Part shown: one piece after another, positions 1-8,751 of the stretch
Numbering within the stretch: position 1 is the first letter of the stretch
Layout: each line of letters opens with the position of its first letter
Assembly (NCBI RefSeq): GCF_900543425.1
Contig: NZ_UQRQ01000001.1
Span: forward strand, 186,001 to 250,000
Source of the DNA: an uncultured Sanguibacteroides sp.
Lineage (GTDB): Bacteria > Bacteroidota > Bacteroidia > Bacteroidales > Marinifilaceae
Length of the DNA stretch: 64,000 nt
Direction: 5' to 3'
The notes under the pieces: generated by a model
What the model saw: only the letters and a program-made list of their open reading frames with translations
Told to the model about the DNA's origin: nothing
The model's database searches: none
Position numbers and translations under genes: made by a program

Positions 1-1080
1 ATCCGGAAAGTCGTATTGTGGTGAGTGAAGTGGAGGACAATCTTTTCCTGCTCCTAACCCGAACATCGCTCCTTTATATTGCTGGGTAAAGAGACCGAAA
101 TCTTCTCCCCAGCTAAAAGGAACATTCATTTCCCGATAGGGTAATCCGTTGTTTGCTGCTGCTTTTCTTATGTGTTGAACGGCTTGCGGATCGTTTTCAT
201 TGGCGGAAAAAGATTCCAACCACTTTATATCCGAACTTAAACCTGGGGTCTCTGAAGCTTCTATTTCAACCAGTTTCTCTAATTTTTGCATGTGCTGACG
301 GAGTTGCTGATCGGTTTTGGCACGCAAGGTTACCCGGATGACTCCCGTGCCGGCTGCGACCCCGTAAGCTTCCTCCCCGATATGGATCTCTACTAAGGTG
401 GACAGGAAGTAATCCTCTTTCTCTATATCGTATCGATTCCATCCTGTAAGGGTTTCGATTATTTTAAAAGAGGCATTGACGGGGCTTATTGCTTTTAAAG
501 GCTCTGCTGCATGAGCTGTTTTACCGGAGAGCGTGATGGCCGCACTAATAACCGAACAGGTGAAACTACCCGGTTTACATAATACGGTAGAGGTGGGAAA
601 TCCAGGAATATTGTGGAGAGCAAAGGCGTATTGAATATTGTATTGGGAAAGTACCAAATCGGCTAAAATAGCAGATGATCCGCTACCGGTTTCCTCCGCC
701 GGTTGAAATAGAAGCAATACTCGTCCTTGTTTCATCGGTTTTTCGAAAAGCATTTGTGCCAATCGTAACAAAATGGCCGTATGGCCGTCGTGACCGCATT
801 TGTGGGATACTCCGGTACGAAGCGAGCCGTAAGGAACAATATCGTTCGGTTCGTCAATAGCAACGGCATCTATATCGGCCCGAAACAAAAGGGTCGGTCC
901 CTCTTCGGAAAAGAAGTATTCGGCCAGTAGTCCGTGTCCCCCGATGGAACGGATGATTTTGGTCGGATGAAACGGACGAAGGGAAGCTTCGATAAAACGA
1001 GCTGTTTCTCGTTCCTGACCGGATAATTCCGGGTGTTGATGTAATTGGTGCCGTATCGAATCAAAAGAGAGAGTCTGCAT
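1..1080 (-). CDS. M20 family amidohydrolase (hippurate/N-acyl amino acid hydrolase type), C-terminus cut by window edge
   Basis: Metal-dependent amidohydrolase that would split N-acyl amino acids or similar amides in the cytoplasm. The frame is open from an ATG at 1080 to base 1, giving 360 residues without the C-terminal end. Visible M20 hallmarks are HQHPELSGQE near residue 14, FRADIDA near 66, the metal motif CGHDGH at 95-100, QPAEETG near 118, and SWGEDF close to the window edge. These identify the M20D subgroup; the actual substrate cannot be read from the sequence. A second M20D enzyme lies at 44038-45192. A TTTG/TATCTTTG promoter is seen about 140 bp upstream (1222-1251). Confidence 0.88.
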   Translation of the reverse strand, partial: MQTLSFDSIRHQLHQHPELSGQERETARFIEASLRPFHPTKIIRSIGGHGLLAEYFFSEEGPTLLFRADIDAVAIDEPNDIVPYGSLRTGVSHKCGHDGHTAILLRLAQMLFEKPMKQGRVLLLFQPAEETGSGSSAILADLVLSQYNIQYAFALHNIPGFPTSTVLCKPGSFTCSVISAAITLSGKTAHAAEPLKAISPVNASFKIIETLTGWNRYDIEKEDYFLSTLVEIHIGEEAYGVAAGTGVIRVTLRAKTDQQLRQHMQKLEKLVEIEASETPGLSSDIKWLESFSANENDPQAVQHIRKAAANNGLPYREMNVPFSWGEDFGLFTQQYKGAMFGLGAGKDCPPLHSPQYDFPD

Positions 1081-1484
1081 ACATTTATTTATTTTATAAG
1101 TATAAATCAGTATCTGAAACCAAGCAATCAAATAGAGTTTTTATGATAGAATAAAGAATGATTTTATAACTGTAATATGCTTATTATCACTATATTAATG
1201 TGTTTAAAATAATTCTGCCCGCAAAGATAAATATAATATTATAAACCCAAAAACTATTCGGTGTTTTATCTTGTTCGGTTTGTTGCTAAAGGAGGATAAT
1301 AGATTCCGAGGTAGAGTGGGTGTCTCCGTCGATGGAGAAATTGATTTGTCCGGAAAAATATTGAAACCGATTTACTCTGATTTGGATATATATTTTATAA
1401 TTTTGAACTAAAATACCTAAGTATAAATATCATTTCAAATTCGATTGTTTTTAACCGGATGCGAATGTATAAATCGGATCGAAT
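1081..1484. other. 404-bp intergenic region
   Basis: This gap separates the leftward M20 gene from the rightward unknown gene at 1485. It is AT-rich and holds the minus-strand promoter at 1222-1251. I see no open frame of useful length, no tRNA and no strong hairpin in the rest, and no clear promoter for the gene at 1485. Confidence 0.6.
1222..1251 (-). promoter_or_regulatory. Promoter for the M20 gene
   Basis: On the minus strand a TTTG (1248-1251) is followed after 18 nt by TATCTTTG (1222-1229), the Bacteroidota -33/-7 pattern. It points at the M20 start at 1080 and leaves a leader of about 135 nt. Inferred from pattern only. Confidence 0.55.
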
Positions 1485-1880
1485 ATGATTCAAAGAGATT
1501 ATCTATTGCGACAAATGGAGACATTTTTCAAGGCACTCGATGAAAGATTCAGAGGGAAGAACAAGAATGAATATGAAGATATCTCTGTTATTTTAAATGA
1601 ATTTTACTCTACCTATTTTAGTGTTGACCGGGAACAAATTATGGGGGAGGGTGAGCATGTTATTACGCGTTGTATTTTGCATGATCCTGTGGAAAAAGCA
1701 GAGATGCTTGCGGAATTGCTATTTAAAGATGCTGCTTTTACAATAGATCCTCGTCGGAAAAGATATCTGTTTCGGTTAGTATTGAAGCTTTATGACTCGA
1801 TCGAATGCCGATCGAGAACCTATTCTTCTCAAAGAGAAAAGAAAAGAAAGGAGATAGTCGATTTTTTATCGGATGAATGA
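1485..1880 (+). CDS. Hypothetical protein, 131 aa
   Basis: I do not recognise this gene. It encodes a soluble, charged, probably all-helical protein with no signal peptide, membrane segment or cysteine cluster. The C-terminal third is strongly basic (a run of K/R around residues 110-122) and ends in FLSDE. It has its own rho-independent terminator 10 bp after the stop (1891-1918), so it is likely transcribed alone and not with the VTT genes that follow. The ATG at 1485 is the first in frame. The frame is clean and uses codons like its neighbours, so it is probably a real gene, but no function can be assigned. Confidence 0.6.
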   Translation: MIQRDYLLRQMETFFKALDERFRGKNKNEYEDISVILNEFYSTYFSVDREQIMGEGEHVITRCILHDPVEKAEMLAELLFKDAAFTIDPRRKRYLFRLVLKLYDSIECRSRTYSSQREKKRKEIVDFLSDE

Positions 1881-1890
1881 GCATGAATTT

Positions 1891-1918
1891 AAACGATCTT
1901 TGCAACGGATCGTTTTTT
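1891..1918 (+). terminator. Rho-independent terminator after the 131-aa gene
   Basis: AAACGATC (1891-1898) pairs with GATCGTTT (1908-1915), followed by a T run. Confidence 0.8.
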
Positions 1919-2009
1919 ATTCGGTACGGGTTTATCGTTAGGTTATTGACATTTGTGTATATTTATGCTCTGAATGGAAGTATATACGAACGTTTTATAG
2001 GTAATTGTT

Positions 2010-2474
2010 ATGGGATCATTGATCGCCTGGGGATATTGGGGACTGTTTATCGGTTCATTTTTAGCATCGACAATCATTCCGATGAGTGCGGATGTCTTGT
2101 TGGTAGGCGTACTTTCTTTGGGAGGGAATACATGGATCTGTTTGGTAATTGCCACTATCGGTAATTGGTTGGGAGGTTTAACGTCCTATTGGTTAGGGTG
2201 GCTTGGGCGTTGGGATTGGTTGGAACGCTGGTTTAAGGTAAAACGGGAGCAATTGGAGAAACAGAAGAAAAGGATTGATCGGTATGGGGTTTGGTTGGCT
2301 TTGTTCACGTGGCTTCCCATTGTGGGAGATCTTTTTGCTATCGCTCTTGGTTTTTATAGAATTCGCCCCAAAATGTCGGCTCTCTACATGCTGGTCGGGC
2401 GTTTTGTCCGCTTTCTTGTTTGGACTCTTTTATATATTCAATATGCCGACCGATTTATCGAGTGGATTCGATAA
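2010..2474 (+). CDS. VTT/DedA-type small membrane protein (YqaA-like), first of a tandem pair
   Basis: Integral membrane protein of 154 residues related to the SNARE-associated/VTT (DedA) superfamily, whose members move lipids across or within membranes. It shows the short YqaA-like layout: a re-entrant segment with SADVLL near residue 27, a GNWLGGLTSYWLG segment near 52, a basic cytoplasmic stretch near 80-90, and the W[LI]P[IV][VL]GD[LI]FA[IL]ALGFYR signature near 100-115. It lies 49 bp before a close paralogue (2524-2994) and aligns with it along the whole length, which supports this start. The overlapping frame at 1877-2164 runs through the terminator and is not credible. Substrate unknown. 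Confidence 0.8.
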   Translation: MGSLIAWGYWGLFIGSFLASTIIPMSADVLLVGVLSLGGNTWICLVIATIGNWLGGLTSYWLGWLGRWDWLERWFKVKREQLEKQKKRIDRYGVWLALFTWLPIVGDLFAIALGFYRIRPKMSALYMLVGRFVRFLVWTLLYIQYADRFIEWIR

Positions 2475-2523
2475 TATAACTTCCTTCCTTTCACTTGCGT
2501 TATAACGTGAAAAAGAAATTTTC

Positions 2524-2994
2524 ATGAATTCGCTTCTTGATTTAGGATATTTAGGCTTATTTATCGGTTCGTTCATTTCAGCTACGGTCATTCCTATGGG
2601 AGCGGATGCTCTATTGCTGGGAATGCTGGCAGCCGGGGGAAAGCCTTGGTGGTGTTTAGCTATTGCTACTGTCGGAAATTGGCTGGGAGGTACCTTAACT
2701 TATTGGCTGGGATATGCCGGAAAATGGAGGTGGATACAGCGTTGGTTCAAAGTAACTCCTGAAAAATTGGAACGGCAAAAAAACAGAATTGAAAAGTATA
2801 AAAGTGTTATGGCCCTTTTGGTATGGATTCCTGTTTTAGGAGATATTTTTGCGTTAGCTCTTGGTTTTTATCGTATTAATGCCGTAAAATCATTTATTTT
2901 TATGTTTTTCGGAAGGTTGATACGATTTTTGTTTTGGATGGTGTTATACTTGCTTTGGACAGATAAGTTCGTAAAATTCATTTCTCATTTATAA
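2524..2994 (+). CDS. VTT/DedA-type small membrane protein (YqaA-like), second of a tandem pair
   Basis: Integral membrane protein of 156 residues, paralogous to the gene directly upstream. It repeats the same landmarks: LGLFIGSF near residue 10, GADALLLGML near 27, GNWLGG near 51, a basic linker near 80-90, and WIPVLGDIFALALGFYR near 100. The pair probably arose by tandem duplication, and the two products might form a heteromer; both points are inference. The shared terminator at 3056-3093 closes the unit. Confidence 0.8.
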   Translation: MNSLLDLGYLGLFIGSFISATVIPMGADALLLGMLAAGGKPWWCLAIATVGNWLGGTLTYWLGYAGKWRWIQRWFKVTPEKLERQKNRIEKYKSVMALLVWIPVLGDIFALALGFYRINAVKSFIFMFFGRLIRFLFWMVLYLLWTDKFVKFISHL

Positions 2995-3055
2995 ATATGG
3001 TACGATCTCCGGTGATGAGGATATTGATGAAATACAATTATAGATACGTAAATAC

Positions 3056-3093
3056 AAAAACCGCCCCTATTTCAATGAATAAGGGCGGTTTTT
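3056..3093. terminator. Bidirectional terminator
   Basis: A 15-bp stem with one mismatch (AAAAACCGCCCCTAT against ATAAGGGCGGTTTTT) with an A run on one side and a T run on the other. It lies between the convergent VTT pair and the DUF4251 gene and can serve both. Confidence 0.85.
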
Positions 3094-3111
3094 GTTTTTC
3101 AATGATTGCTC

Positions 3112-3702
3112 TCAATTCTCAACACGAATCATATTGTAGTGATGAGATTCGTCTGCGGGCAAAATGAATCCGTTGAAGTGATGTGTCTGTGGAACGGAAT
3201 TAACACCGCTTGCATTCACTCCGGTTGTTCCTTCGCTTACGGTAACACTTGCAACATTACTGTTTTTGTCCAGTATGACTGTTACCTCTGCTGCAAAAGG
3301 ATGGTTCACGTAAAATTTATATATCCATTTCCCTTTTTTGTCTTGCTTTTTTTCAATTTTTTTAATCGGTCCGTCTTTTATGAGTTCTACGTAGTCGTTA
3401 TCTACGCCGTAAGCTAAATTAGCTATTAATCTTTTACCGGACGAACCGACTACATTGGGGCGATTGCGTAAGGTTAAACGTTTCCCCTGAGAGTTGTATA
3501 CCTCTTTCGTTTCGAAGGCCCAGTCGTTTTCTTCCAATGCTTTCAAAGCTTTGTCATGGGCATTTTTAGCTAATGCAGCTTCTGCTGCTTTTTTTTCTGC
3601 CCTGATTTCACGTTTACTCTTTTTCTGAGTTTGCGCTTCTGCCATTGTTGGTAATAGTACTGCAATAGCAATTAGGATAAAAAATAATTTTTTCATAATC
3701 AT
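3112..3702 (-). CDS. DUF4251-type exported protein
   Basis: Exported protein of 196 residues with an N-terminal signal peptide (KKLFFILIAIAVLLPTMAEA, cleavage likely after AEA near residue 23). A Lys/Arg/Ala-rich helical linker (residues 28-50) follows, then a beta-rich domain of the type named DUF4251 in Bacteroidales. The family has no established function. The domain has no cysteines and no lipobox, so it is probably periplasmic. Two start codons are possible (3702 or 3696); the second gives a more typical signal peptide. The family call is from memory of its overall pattern. Confidence 0.65.
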   Translation of the reverse strand: MIMKKLFFILIAIAVLLPTMAEAQTQKKSKREIRAEKKAAEAALAKNAHDKALKALEENDWAFETKEVYNSQGKRLTLRNRPNVVGSSGKRLIANLAYGVDNDYVELIKDGPIKKIEKKQDKKGKWIYKFYVNHPFAAEVTVILDKNSNVASVTVSEGTTGVNASGVNSVPQTHHFNGFILPADESHHYNMIRVEN

Positions 3703-3729
3703 TGGTTTATAAATTACACATATATTATT

Positions 3730-4488
3730 CTACCAGCTCCCGCTGGCTCCACCTCCTCCAAAAGATCCTCCTCCGAATCCCCCAAAGGATCCACTTCCGC
3801 TGTTAAATGATCCGAAACCTCCGCTGTTGCTACCAAACGGGAGACCTCCGATAAAAAACGGCCCGGAAGAGTGTCCGGGAGAAAATCCTTTACGTCGTCG
3901 GATAAAAAGAAATAAAATAATAAAAAAGAAAAGGGGAATAAATACCAGAAACGAACCTTCCGATTGTCGCTCGTATTCTTCTGCCGTAAACTCTCCTTTT
4001 GTCAAATCCATCAATACATTGGTCGCTTTATTTATCCCCAGGTAATAATTTCCTTGTTGAAAGGAGGGGATTATTTCATTTCGGATAATACGTGAAGCCG
4101 TAACATCCGGGATGACTCCTTCTAACCCGTAACCGACGGATATGGCGACCTGTCCTTTTTCATTTCCTTTTCGGGGCTTAATCAGAATTAATACCCCGTT
4201 ATCTTTTCCCTTCTGGCCAATTCCCCACTTCTCGGCTAAACGTGCCGCGTAATCATTGATATCGTATCCTTCCAATGACGAAATAGTTACCACGGCGATC
4301 TGGGTTGACGAGGATTTGTTGAAACCGGACAGTTTTTCTTCCAAAGAAGAGGTCTCTTTTTTGCTGAATAATCCCGTGTAATCATTTACCAACCTTTTGG
4401 GTTGCATGGGCTCCGGAAATTTTTGACTGTAACCGGAAACGGCACTCAGGCTGAGTATTATTAATATGATGAGTTTATGAATATTCAT
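3730..4488 (-). CDS. TPM-domain protein with C-terminal transmembrane segment and Gly/Ser tail
   Basis: Exported TPM-domain protein of 252 residues, related to YgcG-type proteins. A signal peptide (residues 1-22) is followed by a TPM domain (VNDYTGLF near 35 to about 155), one transmembrane helix near 180-200, an RRRK stop-transfer and a Gly/Ser/Phe-rich tail ending GGGGASGSW. I place the start at 4488 rather than further upstream: AAAGGA lies just before that ATG, and the gene then begins 10 bp after the stop of the preceding TPM gene. The order lemA-TPM-TPM is a recurrent Bacteroidota arrangement; a role in the envelope is inferred and the molecular function is not settled. Confidence 0.85.
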   Translation of the reverse strand: MNIHKLIILIILSLSAVSGYSQKFPEPMQPKRLVNDYTGLFSKKETSSLEEKLSGFNKSSSTQIAVVTISSLEGYDINDYAARLAEKWGIGQKGKDNGVLILIKPRKGNEKGQVAISVGYGLEGVIPDVTASRIIRNEIIPSFQQGNYYLGINKATNVLMDLTKGEFTAEEYERQSEGSFLVFIPLFFFIILFLFIRRRKGFSPGHSSGPFFIGGLPFGSNSGGFGSFNSGSGSFGGFGGGSFGGGGASGSW

Positions 4489-4498
4489 ATAATTCCTT

Positions 4499-4945
4499 TT
4501 ACTTTTCGGATGGATTGAACGAAATATCATCGGGGAGTTCGTTTACATCGTCTTGCTGGTATGGAAAAAATTCTTGTAGTTGTTTTCCGGCCTGAATGAC
4601 GGCTTCACAAATTCCCTCTGTAATATATCCCTGTTTAAATCTTTCGATCATCCGGTTTTTTAATTCGTCCCAATATTCATTCGGAACTTTGACATTGATT
4701 CCGGCATCTCCTAAAATAGCCATTTTTTTATCGATTAGGGCGATATAAAACAGGATTCCGTTACGAAGGGCTGTTTTATGCATTTTTAGATTAGCAAACA
4801 CGTCTGCGGCACGATCCAGAACTTCTTTTTTACAATGATTTTCGATATGAATACGAATTTCTCCGGATGTATTTTTCTCCGCTTCCCGAATAGCTGTCAC
4901 CATTGCCTCTTTTTGCTCTTCTGTAAAGTATTTTTCTGGAGACAT
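4499..4945 (-). CDS. TPM-domain protein without signal peptide
   Basis: Second TPM-domain gene of the cluster, 148 residues from the ATG at 4945 (an upstream TTG at 4966 is the only alternative). It begins with MSPEKYFTEEQKEAM and carries GEIRIHIE, the NGILFYIALIDKKMAILGD strand pair and a C-terminal helix. It has neither signal peptide nor membrane helix, so it probably acts in the cytoplasm, possibly with LemA and the membrane TPM protein. It is 23 bp from lemA and 10 bp from the next gene, so the three are most likely one operon. Confidence 0.82.
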   Translation of the reverse strand: MSPEKYFTEEQKEAMVTAIREAEKNTSGEIRIHIENHCKKEVLDRAADVFANLKMHKTALRNGILFYIALIDKKMAILGDAGINVKVPNEYWDELKNRMIERFKQGYITEGICEAVIQAGKQLQEFFPYQQDDVNELPDDISFNPSEK

Positions 4946-4968
4946 AATAGTTGTATTGAGATTCAAGA

Positions 4969-5559
4969 TTAGAATTTAACCTCCGGAGCTTTTTCGGCTC
5001 CACTTACGGCTTCGAAATAGGGTTTAGGCGTAAAACCGAACATTCCAGCTAAAATGTTCTTGGGGAAAGAACGGATGTAAGCGTTATATCCTTTTACCTC
5101 TTCGTTGAATTTACGTCTTTCCACGGCAATTCGGTTTTCCGTTCCTTCCAGTTGTGCCTGGAGGTCTCTGAAATTCTCGTTCGCCTTTAAATTGGGATAT
5201 TGCTCGGATATGGCCATTAGACGGGATAGGGCAGAGGATAGTTCTCCCTGCATATTGTTGAATTTCTGTAAAGTTTTCTCATCCAATTGATCGAAGTTGA
5301 TTTGCATTTGCGTGGCTTTAGCCCGGGCTTCTACCACCTGAGTTAAGGTGTTTTGTTCGTGCTCCGCGTACCCCTTTACCGTGCTTACCAAATTGGGAAT
5401 CAAATCCGACCGTCGTTGATATTGGTTTTCAACATTAGACCACTGGGAAGATATATTTTCACTTTTGGTTACCATTTGATTATAGCTTCCCTGAAACCAA
5501 GCGAAAATGCCGATAGCGATGATAATGATGATGGCTAATACAATATAACTCTTTTTCAT
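4969..5559 (-). CDS. lemA: LemA family protein
   Basis: Membrane-anchored LemA-family protein of 196 residues. A single N-terminal helix (YIVLAIIIIIAIGIFAW, residues 5-21) is followed by a long helical domain. LemA hallmarks are the WSNVENQYQRRSDLIPNLV segment near residue 40 and YNAYIRSFP near 160, ending FTPKPYFEA. The family has no agreed biochemical role. First gene of the lemA-TPM-TPM cluster. Confidence 0.93.
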   Translation of the reverse strand: MKKSYIVLAIIIIIAIGIFAWFQGSYNQMVTKSENISSQWSNVENQYQRRSDLIPNLVSTVKGYAEHEQNTLTQVVEARAKATQMQINFDQLDEKTLQKFNNMQGELSSALSRLMAISEQYPNLKANENFRDLQAQLEGTENRIAVERRKFNEEVKGYNAYIRSFPKNILAGMFGFTPKPYFEAVSGAEKAPEVKF

Positions 5560-5623
5560 TTTTGTTTTATGTAAAAACTATGGATCGTTTTTACAAAGAT
5601 AGAAGAAAAATTCAAACTAAAAA

Positions 5624-5649
5624 ATAAGGCCGCAGTACTGCGGCCTTAT
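5624..5649 (-). terminator. Terminator after ackA
   Basis: A perfect 26-nt palindrome (ATAAGGCCGCAG and its complement) followed by TTTTAG on the minus strand, about 20 bp past the ackA stop. Confidence 0.8.
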
Positions 5650-5670
5650 CTTTAGAAGGATTTCTTCTCG

Positions 5671-6870
5671 TTATTTCACCAAATTCATTGTATCTGTAGC
5701 AATTACCAATTCTTCGTCGGTTGTAATGCTCATAACAATTATTTTTGAATGGGATTTTGTCAATATTATATCTTTACCGCGAACTCCGTCATTTACCTTG
5801 GAATCGAAATCAATTCCCATGTATTCCATATGGGTACATACCTGTTGACGTACTTCGCAATCGTTTTCTCCGATACCTCCGGTGAATATAATCAAATCAG
5901 CCCCGTTTAGTACGGCGGCGTAACTACCCACGTATTTTTTTACATCATAAGCTAAAATGTCTAAAGCCAAACGGGCCTGAGCATTTCCTTTTGCAGCAGC
6001 AGCTTGTAACTCCCTGCAATCGGAAGAAACATCGGAAACTCCCATCAATCCCGATTTTTTGTTGATCAGATCGTTGGCTTGGGATACGTTTAACCCTTCT
6101 TTCTCACAGATGTAAAGTAATGCACCCAAATCCAGGTCTCCGGTACGGGTTCCCATGATAACGCCCGCATTCGGGGTAAATCCCATGGAGGTGTCTACCG
6201 ACTTTCCACGGTCAATAGCCGTAATGGAAGAACCGTTCCCGAGGTGACAGGTGATGATTTTTTTCTCGTTTATGTTCCAGCCCAATATTTTACAGGCTTT
6301 TTCTGCAACAAATTTGTGTGAGGTTCCATGAAAGCCGTAACGACGAATTCCGTATTGTTCGTAGTATTTGTAGGGTAAACCGTATACATAGGCTTCTTTC
6401 GGAAGAGTCTGATGGAAAGAGGTATCAAAAACGGCTACTTGAGGTACTCCGGGAAGCAATTGTTCCATGGTTTCGATTCCTTTCAGGTTGGCCGGGTTAT
6501 GAAGCGGTGCTAATTCACAACAAGCAGCGATTTTTTTCTTTACATCATCGTCGACCAAAACACTCTGGGAAAAATATTCTCCTCCGTGGGCTACACGGTG
6601 TCCTACAGCATTTATATCGTTTAAAGATTTGATTACGCCGTAAGCCGGATCAACGAGGGCTTTTAGAATAAGATTGATACCTGTGATGTGATCCGCTATG
6701 GGTTCCTCTATTTCGTATTTGTCTTTGCCAGCCGGTTTGTGGGTGAAGTTTCCTTTCGGAAGACCGATTTTTTCAACCAATCCTTTGGCTAATACAACCG
6801 GTTCCTGTTTCATATCCAAGATCTGATATTTGATGGATGAACTTCCGCAATTTAAAACTAATATATTCAT
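5671..6870 (-). CDS. ackA: Acetate kinase
   Basis: Acetate kinase (acetyl phosphate + ADP to acetate + ATP), 399 residues, the usual full length. Visible motifs: NCGSSSIKYQ at residues 7-16 (phosphate-binding), GHRVAHGGEYF near 88, the catalytic-region DTSFHQTLP near 148, HLGNGSS near 208, and FTGGIGEND near 329. It lies 25 bp after pta on the same strand, so the two form the standard pta-ackA operon turning acetyl-CoA into acetate with ATP gain. Confidence 0.97.
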   Translation of the reverse strand: MNILVLNCGSSSIKYQILDMKQEPVVLAKGLVEKIGLPKGNFTHKPAGKDKYEIEEPIADHITGINLILKALVDPAYGVIKSLNDINAVGHRVAHGGEYFSQSVLVDDDVKKKIAACCELAPLHNPANLKGIETMEQLLPGVPQVAVFDTSFHQTLPKEAYVYGLPYKYYEQYGIRRYGFHGTSHKFVAEKACKILGWNINEKKIITCHLGNGSSITAIDRGKSVDTSMGFTPNAGVIMGTRTGDLDLGALLYICEKEGLNVSQANDLINKKSGLMGVSDVSSDCRELQAAAAKGNAQARLALDILAYDVKKYVGSYAAVLNGADLIIFTGGIGENDCEVRQQVCTHMEYMGIDFDSKVNDGVRGKDIILTKSHSKIIVMSITTDEELVIATDTMNLVK

Positions 6871-6895
6871 GACATTCGATTTTACGTGGGGTGAA

Positions 6896-7897
6896 TTATT
6901 TACTTGCGGCTTGGTTTACGGTAATGGCAACCAAGTTTACGATATCACTAACGGAACATCCTCGTGACAGGTCATTAATCGGGGCGGCCATTCCTTGAAG
7001 TACGGGTCCTACGGCCTCTATTCCGGCAATGCGTTGCACCAATTTATAGCTGATATTGCCTACTTCCAAACTGGGGAAGATTAAAACATTGGCTTTTCCG
7101 GCAACGGGACTACCCGGGGCCTTGCTGGAGCCCACGGAAGGAACCAAGGCGGCATCTGCCTGCATTTCGCCGTCGATCATTACATCGGGAGCCATCTGTT
7201 TGGCTAATTCGGTTGCTTTTACAACTTTGTCCACTAATTCATTTTTCGCGGAACCTTTCGTTGAGAAGCTTAACATGGCTACTCGCGGTTCTATCTTGGC
7301 AATGGCTTTAGCCGTACCGGCTGTAGCTACTGCGATTTGAGCCAACTCTTCGGCGGTCGGATTCGGAAGTACGGCACAGTCTGCACAAACGATTAATCCG
7401 TTTTCTCCGTATTCCGGTTTATTGGTTAAGAGGAGAAATGCTCCCGATACCACGGATATGCCCGGTAGTGTCTTTACGATCTGCAAAGCAGGCCTTAACA
7501 CGTCGCCCGTTGCATTCTTGGCCCCGGCAACCTCTCCGTCCGCATCCCCGTTCTTAATCATCAAAGTCGCTAAATAGAGCGGATTTGTTACTAATTTAAG
7601 AGCCTCTTCTTTGGTCATACCCTTACTTTTGCGTAATTCGACGAGAATATCCGCGTAGGTTTCTTTTTTCGGATGGTTTTCAGGATCGATAATAATCGCT
7701 TTCCCGATGTTTTTCAATTCGAATTTATCCGCCAGCGTTTGTATCTCTGCCGGTTTACCGATCAAAATAATCTGGGCAATTCCCTCGTTCAGAAGAATAT
7801 CGGCAGCCTTTAGCGTACGCTCCTCCGTTCCTTCCGGGAGTACAATCCTTTTGTTGTACTTTTTCGCGTTTTCTTTGATTTGTTCAAGAAGGTTCAT
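6896..7897 (-). CDS. pta: Phosphate acetyltransferase
   Basis: Phosphotransacetylase (acetyl-CoA + phosphate to acetyl phosphate + CoA), 333 residues, the short single-domain form lacking the N-terminal regulatory part of enterobacterial Pta. It shows RIVLPEGTEERTLKAA near residue 18, KNATGDVLRPALQ near 126, and the PGSPVAGKANVLIFPSLE and GPVLQGMAAPINDLSRGC motifs in the C-terminal third. Cotranscribed with ackA downstream. A possible -7 box (TACTTTCG, minus strand, 7938-7945) precedes it but its -33 element is unclear. A phosphobutyryltransferase reading is unlikely given the ackA neighbour. Confidence 0.95.
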   Translation of the reverse strand: MNLLEQIKENAKKYNKRIVLPEGTEERTLKAADILLNEGIAQIILIGKPAEIQTLADKFELKNIGKAIIIDPENHPKKETYADILVELRKSKGMTKEEALKLVTNPLYLATLMIKNGDADGEVAGAKNATGDVLRPALQIVKTLPGISVVSGAFLLLTNKPEYGENGLIVCADCAVLPNPTAEELAQIAVATAGTAKAIAKIEPRVAMLSFSTKGSAKNELVDKVVKATELAKQMAPDVMIDGEMQADAALVPSVGSSKAPGSPVAGKANVLIFPSLEVGNISYKLVQRIAGIEAVGPVLQGMAAPINDLSRGCSVSDIVNLVAITVNQAASK

Positions 7898-8035
7898 AAG
7901 TATCTTTTTTGTAATAAGTTGTTGTTCATTTCTTTCGCGAAAGTAGAAATAATTTAATCAATAACGTAACTTTTTGTAAGCTATTGTTCGCAATTTTCAA
8001 GAATTTTGTCAAGCAGAGATTGCAAAAATGATAAA

Positions 8036-8503
8036 TCACTCTTGAAGTAATTTAAAACGAATCCTTAATCTCTGGTCTTCCATATCATAAGAAATGATTT
8101 TGAAAGTACCGATTTCAGCCGTGTTAGTCACATGTTGACCGATACAGGCACAAGTATCGTAATTGCCGATACGTACAATCCGTAAGGTTTGACTGACATT
8201 CTCGGGTAATTTGCTGAGATCGATCTCCTCCGCTACCTGTTCTCTGTTCACAAATTCTACGGTTACCGGTATATGCATGCCGATGATTTCATTGACTTTA
8301 CGTTCTATTTCGGCAATTTGTTCTTCCGAGGGAGATACGGACAAATAATAATCACATTTGGACTTTTTCTTTTCGATGTGCGTATTTTTTGACCTTTCGC
8401 AGCCAAACATCCGGACCATCGTTTGATTCAGGATATGTTCCGCCGTGTGCATGGGGGGATATTCCTGTTTGTTGTGATCGTTGAGCTGAGGTTGTTGTTC
8501 CAT
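8036..8503 (-). CDS. AlaX-like trans-editing protein (free-standing tRNA synthetase editing domain)
   Basis: Stand-alone relative of the second additional domain of alanyl/threonyl-tRNA synthetases, 155 residues. The zinc-binding and editing motifs are intact: HTAEH at residues 19-23 and CIGQH at 120-124. Such proteins remove a wrong amino acid from mischarged tRNA in the cytoplasm. There is no synthetase or anticodon-binding domain, and the protein is shorter than most AlaX forms because it lacks the N-terminal barrel. Which tRNA it edits cannot be read here. Transcribed alone, divergent from fabG. Confidence 0.8.
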   Translation of the reverse strand: MEQQPQLNDHNKQEYPPMHTAEHILNQTMVRMFGCERSKNTHIEKKKSKCDYYLSVSPSEEQIAEIERKVNEIIGMHIPVTVEFVNREQVAEEIDLSKLPENVSQTLRIVRIGNYDTCACIGQHVTNTAEIGTFKIISYDMEDQRLRIRFKLLQE

Positions 8504-8665
8504 AGGTTATCTGATCTTTATAGGTATATATTTATTCGGATGACAAATTTAATATTATTTCCCGGTAAAGGATAAATTTATTTTTGTAGAGATATGATTT
8601 CAAATAGAGTTTCTTGAAAAAGATAAAACCGGATTACCAGAATTTTCATTTTTCAATTAATTGAC

Positions 8666-8673
8666 TACTTTTG
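8666..8673 (+). promoter_or_regulatory. Possible -7 box for fabG
   Basis: TACTTTTG fits TAnnTTTG and lies 78 bp before the fabG ATG; no convincing -33 TTTG is seen at the right distance. Confidence 0.35.
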
Positions 8674-8751
8674 TCTTCCGTTAGGGTAAAAGGAGTAACA
8701 AGGTTTATTTCGATACCTAAGGTTTAATTTAGTTTTAAAAAAGCTATTAGT

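Noticed and set aside
1877..2164. A 95-codon frame overlapping the first VTT gene
   Set aside because: It runs through a terminator hairpin and lies in another frame of a gene with clear family motifs.
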